From Chryseobacterium pennae (lineage in GTDB: Bacteria; Bacteroidota; Bacteroidia; Flavobacteriales; Weeksellaceae), in NCBI RefSeq assembly GCF_003385515.1, contig NZ_QNVT01000030.1, positions 25,292 to 89,291 of the forward strand: a stretch of 64,000 bases of DNA, written 5' to 3'. Shown here one piece after another: positions 8,162 through 15,960 of this stretch (positions within the stretch are counted from its first letter, which is position 1; each line of letters opens with the position of its first letter). The position numbers and the translations under genes are program-made. Below the pieces are notes generated by a model. The model saw only the letters and a list, made by a program, of their open reading frames with translations. It ran no database searches and was not told where the DNA came from.

Positions 8162-9182
8162 TTCCTCTATAAAAAGCGTGGCAGTGGGATTTCCAGAGAA
8201 ATATTACACCAATGATATGCCTCCATTTTCCAGCATTCCCAATCTTCCTAAAAACTGGTGGAGAAACTGGGGAATGGAAGGGAGATATATGGTAGACAAA
8301 GAGAAAGGCGAATCTTGTTCCCAGCTTGCTAAGAAAGCATCTTTGGGAGCAATAAAAAAAGCCGGTATTTTAGCGCATGACATAGACCTTATCATAGGAA
8401 CAACATGCACCATTACAGGTTGGTCTGATAAAGAAAATGACAGGATCTTTCCCGGAATTTCAGAATATTTAAAAACCGAGTTGCAATGTAAACATTCAGC
8501 GATGACTATAGAAGTCAATCAGGCATGCATCTCTTTTCTGGTAGCACTACAAATGGCCTCTGATTACATAAAAACAGGCAAGTACAAAAACGTATTGATC
8601 TGCTCAGCAGAAACTTTTACACAAATTGCTGATTTTTCCTTACCCTCTTCTACCCTTTTTGGAGACGGCGCTGCAGCGGTAGTCGTAGGAAGATCAGAAA
8701 AAGAAGGAAAATTAGTTTCTTCTCATTATAAAAGCGTTCCCATCTATAATGATATTGCAACATTGCAATGGAAATCTCCTCCAGATAAGCCCGGGAAAGA
8801 ATTTACCCGTCCTTATTTTACGTTAGGACAAGATGCACCCACTCAAATGCAGACATTCGTCCCTCACAATGTCCCTGAGGTTACCTTTAAAGCCTTAGAA
8901 AAAGCAAATGCCACGCTTGAGGACATCCACCACTTTGTCTTTCATCAGCCCTCAAAAATGCTCATCAGAATGTGGGCAATGGGAATAGGAATAAAGAAAG
9001 ATAAATATACAACTACCGTAGAAAAATACAGTTGTCTCAGCTCTGCCTCAATTCCGGTGACCCTATACTTTGCATTAAAAGATGAAAAAATAAAACCCAA
9101 TAATAAAATTGTTTTCGCCGGTGCAGGAATCGGATGGGGGTTTGGAGCACAGGTATGGAATACAGAAAATATTAACTATTAA
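8151..9182 (+). CDS. PqsC-like KAS III condensing enzyme
   Basis: The 343-residue KAS III-fold protein has the nucleophile Cys at 126 (NQACISF) and the His at 265 (FVFHQPSKM). The third triad residue, normally Asn in a YGNxSAAS loop, is replaced: the loop reads KYSCLSSASIP, with Cys at 295. P. aeruginosa PqsC has the same Cys-His arrangement (C129/H269) without a normal Asn. PqsBC condenses an acyl donor with 2-aminobenzoylacetate to form the alkylquinolone ring. FGDGAAAVVVG (170-180) is the standard KAS III glycine-rich segment. It is translationally coupled to the PqsB-like gene and followed after 13 bases by a dedicated ACP, which suggests the acyl donor is ACP-bound here rather than CoA-bound. 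The donor identity is inference. Confidence 0.8.
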   Translation: MRYNSSIKSVAVGFPEKYYTNDMPPFSSIPNLPKNWWRNWGMEGRYMVDKEKGESCSQLAKKASLGAIKKAGILAHDIDLIIGTTCTITGWSDKENDRIFPGISEYLKTELQCKHSAMTIEVNQACISFLVALQMASDYIKTGKYKNVLICSAETFTQIADFSLPSSTLFGDGAAAVVVGRSEKEGKLVSSHYKSVPIYNDIATLQWKSPPDKPGKEFTRPYFTLGQDAPTQMQTFVPHNVPEVTFKALEKANATLEDIHHFVFHQPSKMLIRMWAMGIGIKKDKYTTTVEKYSCLSSASIPVTLYFALKDEKIKPNNKIVFAGAGIGWGFGAQVWNTENINY

Positions 9183-9195
9183 AAAATACAACAGA

Positions 9196-9441
9196 ATGGA
9201 AAATCAAGAATTATTTAACAAAGTATACGCAGTTTTAGCAGATATTGCAGAATGCGAAATTAATATTATTAAGCCTGACACAGACTTATTAAATGAAATA
9301 GGAGTCACTTCTCTTATGGGATTAGAAGTTTTAGTGGAATTGGAAAGAGAATTCAATATCAGTTTAGACGAAGGAATTCTTATCAAAATGAAAACACCAA
9401 AAGACATCGTAGAAGTTCTGGAAGAAGAACTGGCCATTTAA
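9196..9441 (+). CDS. Acyl carrier protein of the cluster
   Basis: The 81-residue ACP starts at the ATG at 9196 (MENQELFN). The phosphopantetheine site is Ser 39 in GVTSLMGLEVLVELE, where the common DSL is TSL. The four-helix ACP length, the acidic C-terminus and the flanking hydrophobic pattern fit. It ends the first transcription block, after the PqsC-like gene and before two strong hairpins. It probably carries the chain built by the KS-alpha/KS-beta, ketoreductase and dehydratase encoded downstream, and would be activated by a transferase such as that at 1472-2110. The Thr in place of Asp before the Ser is a mild oddity. Confidence 0.92.
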   Translation: MENQELFNKVYAVLADIAECEINIIKPDTDLLNEIGVTSLMGLEVLVELEREFNISLDEGILIKMKTPKDIVEVLEEELAI

Positions 9442-9452
9442 AGTCTAAAAGC

Positions 9453-9495
9453 AAAGTCTTTGGAGGTTACAAAAGAGTTGGGAACCCAAGACTTT
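9453..9495 (+). promoter_or_regulatory. Hairpin after the ACP gene
   Basis: AAAGTCTT-T-GG (9453-9463) pairs with CC-AAGACTTT (9486-9495), leaving a loop that itself contains the palindrome TTGGGAACCCAA. No T-run follows. It may stabilise the 3' end of the upstream transcript or pause transcription. Confidence 0.45.
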
Positions 9496-9514
9496 AATAG
9501 ATTTTGACTTTCCA

Positions 9515-9543
9515 CCGATATTAACAAAGCCTGTTAATATTGG
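9515..9543 (+). terminator. Strong hairpin in the middle of the cluster, possible partial terminator
   Basis: CCGATATTAACA (9515-9526) and TGTTAATATTGG (9532-9543) pair in 11 of 12 positions around a 5-base loop, followed by TTTATAA. Together with the preceding hairpin it separates the ABC-ACP block from the remaining cluster genes and may give different expression levels of the two parts. Confidence 0.5.
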
Positions 9544-9633
9544 TTTATAACAGACATCCGTAATTAAAAATACTTGCTTTCAAAAAAGTGAGGGTGATCT
9601 CTTTTTTTAAAAAACAAATAAAATAATCCAGTA

Positions 9634-11127
9634 ATGATTGAAAATTTAGAAGTCGACGAATTAGTAATAGGAGCAGGACTTTGTGGGCTTATGTATGGAC
9701 TTTCAGCGGTTTCCGAAGGAAGCTCAGTTGCCATCAGCGAAGCCCATCATAAAGTAGGAGGTTATGCTACCAATTTTTACCGGAATAAAAGAAAATTTGT
9801 TTTTGATTGTAGCCAGCATAAAGTGAGCGGGCTCAAAGAAAATGTTGGAAACCTTTGGATTTCCCTTAAAAGATTAGGCCTGCAATCATTGCTGGATGAA
9901 TTTGAGCTGCATGAAGAAATAGGGACCGTAGTTTATAAAAACCAATTCATCAAACTCCCATCTGAGCCGGAAGACATTAAAGAAACCCTTATTAATTACT
10001 TTCCTGATGAAATAATAGGGATAGAAAAGCTTTTCCATGATATAGAATCTCATGGGTATCAGCATTATATGTTTTTCAGAAAGCTAATGAATGAATACAC
10101 CATCAACAGGGATATCTTGAAAGAAAGCAGAAGCCTGTCCAAAATAACTGCCCGTGAATATTTCAATACCCTTTTCAAAGGACAGGATATCATAGAAGTA
10201 CTCAGCCCTATTGCTATTTATTCAGGTTCCATTTCCAATGAAGTGAATGCTTTTTATTTTCTTCATTGCCTTTATGCTATGTTTTATGGTGGTCCTGCAT
10301 TTATGAAAGGAACCGGACAACGTATTTCGGACTTATTATTAAAAGAATTTGTAGATCGTGGCGGAATACTGCTAAAGAAAAATAAGGTATATGAAATGGA
10401 AGATATAGGAGATCATATGCTTGTAACCACTCGAAAAAATATAGTAAAAACAAAAAGAGTCATTGCAACCTGTCCTCCTGAAGACGTAGTAAAAATGCTG
10501 AAATCAGATGAAAAGTCACAGAAATTTAAGCAAGTCCTTAACAACTTCACCGTAGGATGGGGCCATTTTTGTGTATTCGTTGTGCTTTCTGTACCACCTG
10601 AAGAATTGGGAATAACTTCTCCTGAATATCTTTTAGTATCTGATACAGGGGACAACTTTACAGAAGATGATTTTGAAAAGGATAGATATTATGACCTTTT
10701 TACATTGAGTGTCAGTAACTATCATCGTGTAGACCCGGAAGGAGGCTATATTCTTCAATTCATTATTTTGGATCATGGAGACCGTTGGTTCTCCCTTTCC
10801 GAAGACCAATACAATCAAAGAAAAGAAAAAATTCAGGGAAAACTGATCAAAAGAGTCCTTAACACTTTTCCTCAGATAGAAGATAAATTGGTTTATACAG
10901 AATCTTCAACTCCAAAGACTAATTACAAATTTACACTGGCTACTAAAGGTTCGGCTTTCGCCTACAAAATGCTTCCAAAAACCAATTTAGGACTATTGAG
11001 CAACTTCCCAAATGACAAAGTAAAACTGGTAAGCACATGGTCCGGAGGTCCCGGTTATGAAACCGCAATGTGTTTCGGATTTACACAAGGAAAATTATTA
11101 AATATGAAAAAAACACAGAATACATGA
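9634..11127 (+). CDS. CrtI-like FAD-dependent oxidoreductase (phytoene desaturase/isomerase relative)
   Basis: The 497-residue flavoprotein has a dinucleotide-binding motif VIGAGLCGL (G13, G15, G18). An acidic strand end and a GGYATNF segment of the type seen in phytoene desaturases, carotenoid isomerases and retinol saturases follow. The C-terminal segment (STWSGGPGYETAMCFG) fits the FAD-binding end of that superfamily. No carotenoid genes lie nearby. In a cluster that appears to build an unsaturated acyl chain, it may isomerise, saturate or dehydrogenate that chain. Its last four bases overlap the start of the diiron oxygenase gene (ATGA), so the two are translationally coupled. The superfamily is well supported; the reaction is unknown. 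Confidence 0.8.
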   Translation: MIENLEVDELVIGAGLCGLMYGLSAVSEGSSVAISEAHHKVGGYATNFYRNKRKFVFDCSQHKVSGLKENVGNLWISLKRLGLQSLLDEFELHEEIGTVVYKNQFIKLPSEPEDIKETLINYFPDEIIGIEKLFHDIESHGYQHYMFFRKLMNEYTINRDILKESRSLSKITAREYFNTLFKGQDIIEVLSPIAIYSGSISNEVNAFYFLHCLYAMFYGGPAFMKGTGQRISDLLLKEFVDRGGILLKKNKVYEMEDIGDHMLVTTRKNIVKTKRVIATCPPEDVVKMLKSDEKSQKFKQVLNNFTVGWGHFCVFVVLSVPPEELGITSPEYLLVSDTGDNFTEDDFEKDRYYDLFTLSVSNYHRVDPEGGYILQFIILDHGDRWFSLSEDQYNQRKEKIQGKLIKRVLNTFPQIEDKLVYTESSTPKTNYKFTLATKGSAFAYKMLPKTNLGLLSNFPNDKVKLVSTWSGGPGYETAMCFGFTQGKLLNMKKTQNT

Positions 11128-12149
11128 GCAATCTAAAGAAAAAAACACTAAGCCCGAAGTTTACCCTCTTATTAGAAAAGCTGAATAAAGCTTCCGAAAA
11201 AAAACAGATGAGCCTCCTTCTGGATCATCCTTGGGACGAACCTGTAGAAAACGCCTGGCTGAAAAAAAGAGAAAATATTGCGATCTACGGAACACCTTAT
11301 TATGATCTTGCTACAGAAGAAGAAAGAAGACTTTTATCCGTCTATGAAACAGGTTCATGGTGGTATACTTTCATTGTATTCGAAAACCTCGTGTCAGAAT
11401 ACTATATGAAAATCGTCAATCATGGCTCCCTTAAAAAATTTCCCGAAGTCGTAAAATACATACACCATTTCTGCAAAGAAGAAATAGTGCATGCAATGGT
11501 CTTCAAAAAGGCAATGGCCCATTTTCAGATTACCCCCTTCCCCAGCCCTTTAAACCTTAGAGAAATATACAGCCACAATGCGGCAATGTCCGAATTTCCC
11601 CTAAAGGCCATCTACCTTACCATTCTTATTGAATGGCTGGCAGAAAACAATGCAATGGAAGACTGCAACAGCAAGGAAATTTCCCCCTTATCAAGAGCAG
11701 TAGCCGTAGAACATCATAAAGAAGAAGCAAGACATATAGAATGGGGTAAAAATATGATCCGTGAGTTTATAGATATGGTTCCTGAATTTTTGAAAGAAGC
11801 ACAGGAAAGCACAGCACCAATGCTCAGAAGCATGCTTGATATGTCGGTCTGCAGTATTGTAGTGTATTCCCGTGTCGGTTTTCAGAATCCCGCATTCAGA
11901 GATTATAAAAAACTGATTCCTGCCGTGTTGGAAAGTGAAAACCGTCAAAAAATCAATTCCAGAATTATGGCTCCTCTGATGAGATACTTTCTGGAACTTG
12001 GAATCTGTGATCCTAATGATGATGAAAACATGAAAGTATGGAGAGACAACAGATTTGAAAAAGATGTGAAAGATGCTGTAGAATATTTCAGAAAAAAATC
12101 TGCCGGAACAGAGGATATAGATAATGTAATGAACAAAAACTACGACTAA
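11124..12149 (+). CDS. AurF-type diiron N-oxygenase
   Basis: I start this 341-residue protein at the ATG at 11124 (MSNLKKK), which overlaps the previous stop; longer upstream reading lies within the preceding gene. It carries the seven metal ligands expected of the p-aminobenzoate N-oxygenase family: a Glu near 87-92, E120 and H123 in KEEIVHAMVF, E170 in LIEWLAEN, and H197, E201 and H204 in VEHHKEEARHIEW. The spacing H-x3-E-x2-H and the 27-residue gap from E170 to H197 equal those of AurF (E196, H223, E227, H230). Such enzymes oxidise arylamines to hydroxylamino or nitro groups. Here an aminobenzoyl intermediate is a plausible substrate, but chain oxygenation is also possible. Confidence 0.85.
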   Translation: MSNLKKKTLSPKFTLLLEKLNKASEKKQMSLLLDHPWDEPVENAWLKKRENIAIYGTPYYDLATEEERRLLSVYETGSWWYTFIVFENLVSEYYMKIVNHGSLKKFPEVVKYIHHFCKEEIVHAMVFKKAMAHFQITPFPSPLNLREIYSHNAAMSEFPLKAIYLTILIEWLAENNAMEDCNSKEISPLSRAVAVEHHKEEARHIEWGKNMIREFIDMVPEFLKEAQESTAPMLRSMLDMSVCSIVVYSRVGFQNPAFRDYKKLIPAVLESENRQKINSRIMAPLMRYFLELGICDPNDDENMKVWRDNRFEKDVKDAVEYFRKKSAGTEDIDNVMNKNYD

Positions 12150-13141
12150 TGAATACTGTCATATCCGGATTTGGTCATGCTCTGCCTTCTTCAACTATAG
12201 ACAACAAAACAATTGTTAAATGGATGAATACCACGGAAGAATTCATAGAAACCCGTACAGGCGTGCTTACCAGACAACATATTTCTGAAAATGAAAGCAC
12301 AGGCGTATTAATGGTAGAAGCCTCCAAAAAAGCAATTGAAAAAGCCAATCTCTTACCGGAAGATATCGATATGCTGATTGTAAATACTTTGAGTCCGGAT
12401 TACCATGATCCATCTCAGGCCTGCCTTATTCAGCCAATGCTTTCTCTGAAAAATACAATTCCCGTATTTGATATCCGAGCACAGTGCAGCGGGCTTATTT
12501 ATGGAATGGACATCGCAAAACAATTTATAGCCACCGGAACACATCAGAATATATTAGTCTGCTGCGGAGAAGCTTTATCAAAAAGAATGGATTATTCTGA
12601 TGACGGCAGAAACCTCTCCATATTACTTGGTGATGGCGCCGGAGCTGTTGTGCTAAGTGCTTCAGAGGATCAGAACAAAGGAATTCTGGATGCTGCAATA
12701 CACGCTGATGGAAGTTATTTTGAACTGCTTTGGACAGAAAGTCCGGGTACATCAGGCAAAACCTTCAGCGGAGATGAAAGCAAATGTTCCTATTTCCGAA
12801 TGAATGGCAAAGACATGTTTAAACATGCGGTAGAAAAATTCACAGAAGTAACAGTACAGACATTGAAAAAGCACAATCTTTCCATGGAAGATATAGATGT
12901 TATTATTCCCCACCAGCCCAATATGAGAATTTTGGATGCGGTGATAAATACTCTGGGAATTCCAAGAAATAAGGTACAGATCAATGTACATAAATATGGA
13001 AATATTGCTTCCGGTTCTTTACCCATCACTCTGAGTGAATATATGGAGAATACTCCTCCGGAAGAAAGAGAAGGAAAGCTTGGACTTATAGTGGGATACG
13101 GCTCCGGAGCAACATGGGGAAGTGTTTTATATAAATTCTAA
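12149..13141 (+). CDS. PqsD-like KAS III (anthraniloyl-malonyl condensing enzyme)
   Basis: The 330-residue KAS III has a complete triad: C113 in RAQCSGL, H255 in IPHQPNMR and N285 in KYGNIASGS. P. aeruginosa PqsD has C112, H257 and N287 in 337 residues. PqsD condenses anthraniloyl-CoA with malonyl-CoA/ACP to give 2-aminobenzoylacetyl thioester. The start shares one base with the stop of the diiron oxygenase, and the metallo-beta-lactamase-fold (PqsE-like) gene follows 11 bases later, as pqsE follows pqsD in Pseudomonas. It could alternatively be a FabH-like initiating enzyme for the type II polyketide chain. The presence of a PqsE-like neighbour favours PqsD. Confidence 0.8.
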   Translation: MNTVISGFGHALPSSTIDNKTIVKWMNTTEEFIETRTGVLTRQHISENESTGVLMVEASKKAIEKANLLPEDIDMLIVNTLSPDYHDPSQACLIQPMLSLKNTIPVFDIRAQCSGLIYGMDIAKQFIATGTHQNILVCCGEALSKRMDYSDDGRNLSILLGDGAGAVVLSASEDQNKGILDAAIHADGSYFELLWTESPGTSGKTFSGDESKCSYFRMNGKDMFKHAVEKFTEVTVQTLKKHNLSMEDIDVIIPHQPNMRILDAVINTLGIPRNKVQINVHKYGNIASGSLPITLSEYMENTPPEEREGKLGLIVGYGSGATWGSVLYKF

Positions 13142-13152
13142 TCTATAACACC

Positions 13153-14031
13153 ATGTGGATCAATAAAACAGGAAATATAAGCAGCTCTTTGGCCATCTTG
13201 GGAACAATCTCCAACCCGGTTTATCTGGTAAAAGAAGATCAGGAATACATCCTGATAGAAGGAGGGTTAACCCGGGATGCCAAAGCGCTACTGGCACAAT
13301 TGAAAGAACATGTTTCTGATCTCTCATTAGTCAGACACTGGTTTATTACACACTCCCATTATGATCATTGCGGAGCTATAGAATCTCTTTATCCTTATCT
13401 GAAGCATATAAAACTATATGCCTCGGAACATGCGGTGAAAAACTTTCGTAATGAAAAATATGTAAAAAGGATTCGTCAGCTGAATGCCTTGATATCAGAT
13501 AAAGAGATTAAAAAATTTCCTGCGGACTTACAACAGATTCCTTTCATCATTCTGAAAGATAGGGAACAAATAAAAACGGAATCTGGAATCTGGGAAATAA
13601 TCTATACTCCGGGCCATAGTCTATGCTCTGTGAGTATTCATTATAAAGAAAAAGACATTTTGTTTGTATCGGATGCTTTAGGGGAAATTATCAATACAAA
13701 AAAATGGTTTCCGTTGGCTTTTGATCATGTAAAACAATTTATAAACAGTATCAATAGATTGGGAGATCTGCGTGCTGAGACCATTGCTTTAGGACACAAT
13801 GGTATTCTTACAAGTGTGGAGGCCCTATCTGCACCAGCCTGCAGCCTTCTTGGGTGTAACGACTTGATAGAGTTTGTGGCCGTTCGTAAAGACTATTTAT
13901 CAGAAGAAGAACTGGTGGATCACGTATGTAAAAAATATAAAGTGATGGATCATTCCTTCATTCCGGATAAAGTATACAGAAAAAGTATAGAACTATTAAT
14001 CTCTCATTTAAAAACAGAATCATTCGTATGA
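13153..14031 (+). CDS. PqsE-like metallo-beta-lactamase-fold thioesterase
   Basis: The 292-residue protein has all seven metal ligands of the fold: H67, H69, D71 and H72 (THSHYDHCG), H155 (TPGHSLCS), D174 (VSDALGE) and H215 (LGHNGIL). P. aeruginosa PqsE (301 residues) has H69, H71, D73, H74, H159, D178 and H221, nearly the same numbering. PqsE hydrolyses 2-aminobenzoylacetyl-CoA to free 2-aminobenzoylacetate. It lies immediately after the PqsD-like gene, and its last four bases overlap the next start (ATGA). The fold is certain. The PqsE role is inferred from order and residue spacing; in Pseudomonas PqsE also acts through the RhlR regulator, and no partner of that kind is seen here. Confidence 0.8.
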   Translation: MWINKTGNISSSLAILGTISNPVYLVKEDQEYILIEGGLTRDAKALLAQLKEHVSDLSLVRHWFITHSHYDHCGAIESLYPYLKHIKLYASEHAVKNFRNEKYVKRIRQLNALISDKEIKKFPADLQQIPFIILKDREQIKTESGIWEIIYTPGHSLCSVSIHYKEKDILFVSDALGEIINTKKWFPLAFDHVKQFINSINRLGDLRAETIALGHNGILTSVEALSAPACSLLGCNDLIEFVAVRKDYLSEEELVDHVCKKYKVMDHSFIPDKVYRKSIELLISHLKTESFV

Positions 14032-15182
14032 ATCAAAATCCAAAATATAAAGAATATGACGCTTGCATTGTAGGAGCAGGAATTGCCGGTATTTTCCTGG
14101 CCTGGCTGCTGGGTTCACAAGGTAAAAAAATCCTGATTTTAGAAAAAAATGCTAAAGTCAATATGAATGGTGCCGATATTTTGAAGCCTTCCGGTATCAA
14201 TGTCCTTGAAAAACACGGAATGCTACAGGAACTTATGAATAAGGAATGCAGAGTGAGAAATCACCTCAGCGTTTTTCATGACGGTATTCAGGTCGATCAC
14301 ATCAATTATAAAGCAGAAAACGAAAGAGGATATTTCATGGTTTGTCCATACAGTGTTTTACTGGAAACTATTTATGATAAAATTCAGGCCATCGAAACCG
14401 TAGAACTATTGGTCAATCAATCCGTTTCAAAAATTAATGAAGTGGAAAATGGGGTCTATGTAACCCTTAATTCAGAAGAGGAGATTTTTAGCAATATCCT
14501 TATCGGAGCGGACGGAACCAAATCCATTGTAAGAGAATATGCTGGAATAAAAGCCCATTTCGACTATTACGATCATGTGATGTATTTCAACAAATACCCT
14601 ATTACATCAAGTGTAGAAGAGCTCAACCGATTGTATGTAGACAAAAACGGAGGGCTCGCCTATTTCTACCCAATCAACAATACAGAAGCCCGATGTATTT
14701 TAGGGTTTAATATGGAAGAAGGGAAAAACCTGAAAGAATCCGGAAACAAAGAAACTTTGATCAAACGACTGAAAACATTTGTTACCCAAAGTGATGACAT
14801 GTTAAACCAGATCAATTCACTGGACAATTTCCTCACTTTTCCCTTATGCAGAATGCATTCTGAACAATACTTTAAAGGAAGGATACTTCTTTTGGGAAAT
14901 GCGGCCCATTCCATCCATCCCATTACGGGACAGGGAATGAACCTGGCTATTGAAGATACAGGAGAACTGTTCATCTGGCTTTCAAAATATTTTAACAGTG
15001 AAATTTCTTTGGAAGAAGCACTGGCAGACTATCAGGAGCAGCGTTTTGAACTTAACAGTAAAGTTCTTGCTTATGGTCACCGTCTGGCAGGCAGTTTCGG
15101 AAGCGCAGAAGACTTTATGAACAGCCTTAATTCCAAAATACAGACCAGCAGCAGAGACCTTTCCATACTCAATAAGATTTAA
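14028..15182 (+). CDS. PqsL-like FAD-dependent monooxygenase
   Basis: The 384-residue class A flavoprotein monooxygenase has GxGxxG in IVGAGIAGIFL (residues 15-20), a DG motif in LIGADGTKSIVR, and a GD-type motif reading LLGNAAHSIHP in which the usual Asp is Asn. HPITGQGMNLAIED follows. Segments such as NGADILKPSGI and NRLYVDKNGGLAYFYPI are strongly reminiscent of P. aeruginosa PqsL as I remember it. PqsL N-hydroxylates 2-aminobenzoylacetate on the way to quinoline N-oxides. PqsH (C3 hydroxylation) is the other member of this fold in that pathway and cannot be excluded. It is translationally coupled to the PqsE-like gene, which would supply its substrate. Confidence 0.8.
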   Translation: MNQNPKYKEYDACIVGAGIAGIFLAWLLGSQGKKILILEKNAKVNMNGADILKPSGINVLEKHGMLQELMNKECRVRNHLSVFHDGIQVDHINYKAENERGYFMVCPYSVLLETIYDKIQAIETVELLVNQSVSKINEVENGVYVTLNSEEEIFSNILIGADGTKSIVREYAGIKAHFDYYDHVMYFNKYPITSSVEELNRLYVDKNGGLAYFYPINNTEARCILGFNMEEGKNLKESGNKETLIKRLKTFVTQSDDMLNQINSLDNFLTFPLCRMHSEQYFKGRILLLGNAAHSIHPITGQGMNLAIEDTGELFIWLSKYFNSEISLEEALADYQEQRFELNSKVLAYGHRLAGSFGSAEDFMNSLNSKIQTSSRDLSILNKI

Positions 15183-15190
15183 AAATAATT

Positions 15191-15946
15191 ATGCAAATAG
15201 ATTTATCAGACAAACATTTTTTAGTGACAGGAGGCGGAAGAGGAATCGGCAGAGCCATTGTTCAGCAGCTGCTTTCATCGGGAGCATCCGTATCATTTAC
15301 CTATAATCATGGGAAAGAAACAGCAGAAGCTTTTTTGGACAAACTTTCAGCTGAATTTCCGGGTAAGACGATGCTTTATCAGGCTGACATAAAAGATGAA
15401 GAACAATCAAAATCTCTAATCGCCGAAATTGAAAAATCTGCATTAGGTCCGCTATACGGCTTGGTAAACAATGCAGGAATCACAATGGACGCCCCTTTTT
15501 TCAGCATGACCACCGATATGTGGACCAATGTATTGGAAACCAACCTGAATGGGACCTATTACCTCACAAAAGCAGTGATAAGATCTTTCGTCCGAAAGAA
15601 AAATTCAAAAATCATCAATATATCATCTGTTTCAGGAGTAAGAGGAGCAGTGGGACAGGCCAATTACGGAGCAACTAAAGCAGCTGTTATCTCTTTAACC
15701 AAAACACTGGCTCTGGAATTTGCAAAATTTAACTTACAGGTAAATGCTGTTGCCCCGGGATTTATTGATACCGAAATGGTAGCCAAAATGAATGAACAGG
15801 ACAAAAAGAAAATAGATCAGATGATCCCCATGAAAAGGATGGGAAAAACGGAAGAAGTTGCTGAGCTGGTAACCTTTCTGTGCTCGGACAAAAGCAGCTA
15901 TATCACCGGGCAGACATTCATCATCGATGGAGGATTAACTTTATAA
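15191..15946 (+). CDS. FabG-like 3-oxoacyl-ACP reductase of the type II polyketide set
   Basis: The 251-residue short-chain dehydrogenase has GGGRGIGRAI for NADPH, NNAG, the catalytic Ser in ISSVSG and YGATK with the Tyr/Lys pair. The C-terminal GQTFIIDGG is typical of FabG. A separate FabG with housekeeping character lies at 28088-28831, so this copy is most likely dedicated to reducing beta-keto groups on the cluster ACP. It follows the PqsL-like gene by 8 bases and precedes the KS-alpha gene by 14. Confidence 0.92.
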   Translation: MQIDLSDKHFLVTGGGRGIGRAIVQQLLSSGASVSFTYNHGKETAEAFLDKLSAEFPGKTMLYQADIKDEEQSKSLIAEIEKSALGPLYGLVNNAGITMDAPFFSMTTDMWTNVLETNLNGTYYLTKAVIRSFVRKKNSKIINISSVSGVRGAVGQANYGATKAAVISLTKTLALEFAKFNLQVNAVAPGFIDTEMVAKMNEQDKKKIDQMIPMKRMGKTEEVAELVTFLCSDKSSYITGQTFIIDGGLTL

Positions 15947-15960
15947 AAAACACAACACAT

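Noticed and set aside
9634..11127. Carotenoid biosynthesis gene
   Set aside because: The fold fits, but no crtB, crtE or crtY-like gene is in the window and the gene is embedded and translationally coupled in the quinolone-like cluster.
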